Assembly: GCF_024170165.1 (NCBI RefSeq)
Contig: NZ_JALJXP010000008.1
Coordinates: 1 to 64,000, forward strand
Length of the DNA stretch: 64,000 nt
From: Pseudomonas nitroreducens
Lineage (GTDB): Bacteria > Pseudomonadota > Gammaproteobacteria > Pseudomonadales > Pseudomonadaceae
Direction: 5' to 3'
Of this stretch, positions 63,131 through 64,000 are shown piece after piece. The notes under the pieces were generated by a model. It was not told the origin of the DNA, did not search any database, and was given only the letters and a program-made list of their open reading frames with translations. A program made the position numbers and the translations under genes. Numbering within the stretch: position 1 is the first letter of the stretch; every line of letters begins with the position of its first letter.

Positions 63131-63937
63131 TCAGTAGTACACGTGGGGAACGGTGAGATCGACCGGGGCGCCGCCGACCCACTTCTCGTACAGCTCGGCG
63201 TAACGGCCGGTACGGACCTGCTGGTTGACGAAGAGGTTGAGGTAGTGGATCAGGCCGTACTCGTTGCGCGCGGCGGCCAGCGACACGTAGTCGATCACGT
63301 AGGGCGCGTTGCCCACGACCTTCAGGCCCTTGTACTTGCCGGACTTGAGGGTGGAGGCGGCGACGGTGTTGGTCACCACGGTGGCGTCGATGTGGCCCTG
63401 GGCGACGGCGAGGATGGTGTCGTTCTGGCTCTGGTAGGCGCGGAAGCTGCCCTTGCCGGCCCACTTCTTCACGTCCTTCTCCAGCGCGATGGCCTCGTAG
63501 GTGCCGCTGGTGTTGCCCACCGGACGGTCCTTGAGGTCGTCGTACTTGGTGATGCCGGTGTCGTCGCGGGTCAGCACGACCATCTGGAAGGCGAAGTAGG
63601 GGATGGTCATGGCGACCGTCTTGGCGCGCTCCAGGGTGTCGGAGGTGGAGGCGACGATTACGTCGGCGCGGCCGGACACCAGCGCGGGGATGCGATCCGG
63701 GAAGGGCGTCTCGACGACTTCGGCGGTCACGCCCAGCACTTTCGCCAGGTCGTTGCAGTAGTCCACGTCGAAGCCGACCGGGTTGTTCTGCGCATCGCGC
63801 GAACCCATCGGTGGGAAGTCCAGGGTCACGGCGCAGCGCAGCTTGCCGGATTCGATGATGTCGTCGAGCTTGTCGGCCTGCGCCTGGCCGACGAGGAACA
63901 CAGCGGTGAGGGCTAGAGCAATTCGGGAGAATTTCAT
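63131..63937 (-). CDS. amino acid ABC transporter periplasmic binding protein
   Basis: This 268-residue SBP_bac_3 protein has a signal peptide (1-21, ending GQAQA) and the family blocks LRCAVTLDFPPMGSRDAQNNPVGFDVDYC (lobe 1) and VIVASTSDTLERAKTV. It is the first gene of the minus-strand cluster and feeds the two permeases and ATPase. Its ligand is probably a hydroxyproline isomer, by context. The start is preceded by the shared palindrome at 63987. Confidence 0.92.
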   Translation of the reverse strand: MKFSRIALALTAVFLVGQAQADKLDDIIESGKLRCAVTLDFPPMGSRDAQNNPVGFDVDYCNDLAKVLGVTAEVVETPFPDRIPALVSGRADVIVASTSDTLERAKTVAMTIPYFAFQMVVLTRDDTGITKYDDLKDRPVGNTSGTYEAIALEKDVKKWAGKGSFRAYQSQNDTILAVAQGHIDATVVTNTVAASTLKSGKYKGLKVVGNAPYVIDYVSLAAARNEYGLIHYLNLFVNQQVRTGRYAELYEKWVGGAPVDLTVPHVYY

Positions 63938-63986
63938 GGGGGCCTCTCTGAGTCAGTGTTGTGCAGCAGTTTTTGTATTATGGATT

Positions 63987-63996
63987 TCGTATACGA
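63987..63996. promoter_or_regulatory. palindrome TCGTATACGA, probable operator of the cluster promoter
   Basis: This 10-bp palindrome, in the wider context ATTTCGTATACGATAT, lies 50 bases upstream of the binding-protein start. It matches the core of the 14-bp palindrome at 58007-58020. The surrounding DNA is AT-rich, as expected of a promoter. The regulator gene is not in the window. Confidence 0.68.
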
Positions 63997-64000
63997 TATT

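Overview
The window is a GC-rich stretch of a Pseudomonas chromosome, probably from the P. aeruginosa / P. nitroreducens-citronellolis side of the genus. This rests on codon style, gene families (HrpB, RhlE, DUF2076, YciC-like, orphan LuxR beside a polyamine ABC operon, hydroxyproline cluster) and the Pseudomonas-type REP palindromes built on GTAGGAGCG...CGCTCCTAC. No phage, plasmid, integrase, tRNA, rRNA or CRISPR array was seen. The only hint of a mobile element is a possible insertion-sequence end in the first 48 bases.

Layout. Bases 1-14.3 kb are ordinary housekeeping and accessory genes: an Lrp/AsnC regulator, a secreted protein with twelve 12-residue repeats, a FieF-type metal exporter with a DinB protein and a YidQ-like lipoprotein, the helicase HrpB, a periplasmic binding protein, an endonuclease/exonuclease/phosphatase-fold protein, an SDR oxidoreductase, a VOC protein, a YciC-like membrane protein, a DUF2076 protein, a TTG-start NYN nuclease and a RhlE-type helicase. 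From 14.4 to 21.3 kb lies a LuxR-type regulator and a polyamine-type ABC importer (ATPase, Tat-exported binding protein, two permeases) ending in an aldehyde dehydrogenase. From 21.6 to 30.9 kb are small-molecule genes: VOC protein, GNAT, flavoprotein, class II-type deacetylase, MFS exporter, and a tightly packed GNAT / SagB-type double nitroreductase / TesB / HAD group.

The centrepiece is 31.1-51.8 kb. A BtuB-type cobalamin receptor on the minus strand, with a clear cobalamin riboswitch, is divergent from a complete microcompartment-type ethanolamine operon: eutS-P-Q-T-D-M-N-E-J-G-H-A-B-C-L-K, then pduS and pduT homologues, then eutR and ackA. The order is that of enteric bacteria, but a PduS/PduT iron-sulfur pair, normally part of the propanediol compartment, is inserted between eutK and eutR. 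The genes explain one another: B12 uptake (BtuB), reduction (PduS candidate) and adenosylation (EutT) supply EutBC lyase, EutA repairs it, the shell (EutS, M, N, L, K, PduT) holds acetaldehyde, EutE/EutG/EutD convert it to ethanol and acetyl phosphate, and AckA/EutQ make acetate and ATP.

From 51.9 to 53.8 kb is dxs, without its usual ispA/xseB neighbours. The right end (54.0-63.9 kb) is a hydroxyproline-type catabolic cluster: LDH2-family imino-acid reductase, ketoglutaric semialdehyde dehydrogenase, DapA-like deaminase, proline-racemase-family enzyme with a Ser/Cys pair, a polar amino acid ABC importer, and an aconitase-X enzyme. The same gene order is remembered from P. aeruginosa PA1252-PA1260. 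Two copies of a palindrome centred on TCGTATACGA mark its promoters. Several families of intergenic palindromic repeats punctuate the window, including one inside the polyamine transporter operon. All functional calls come from reading motifs; no database search was run.
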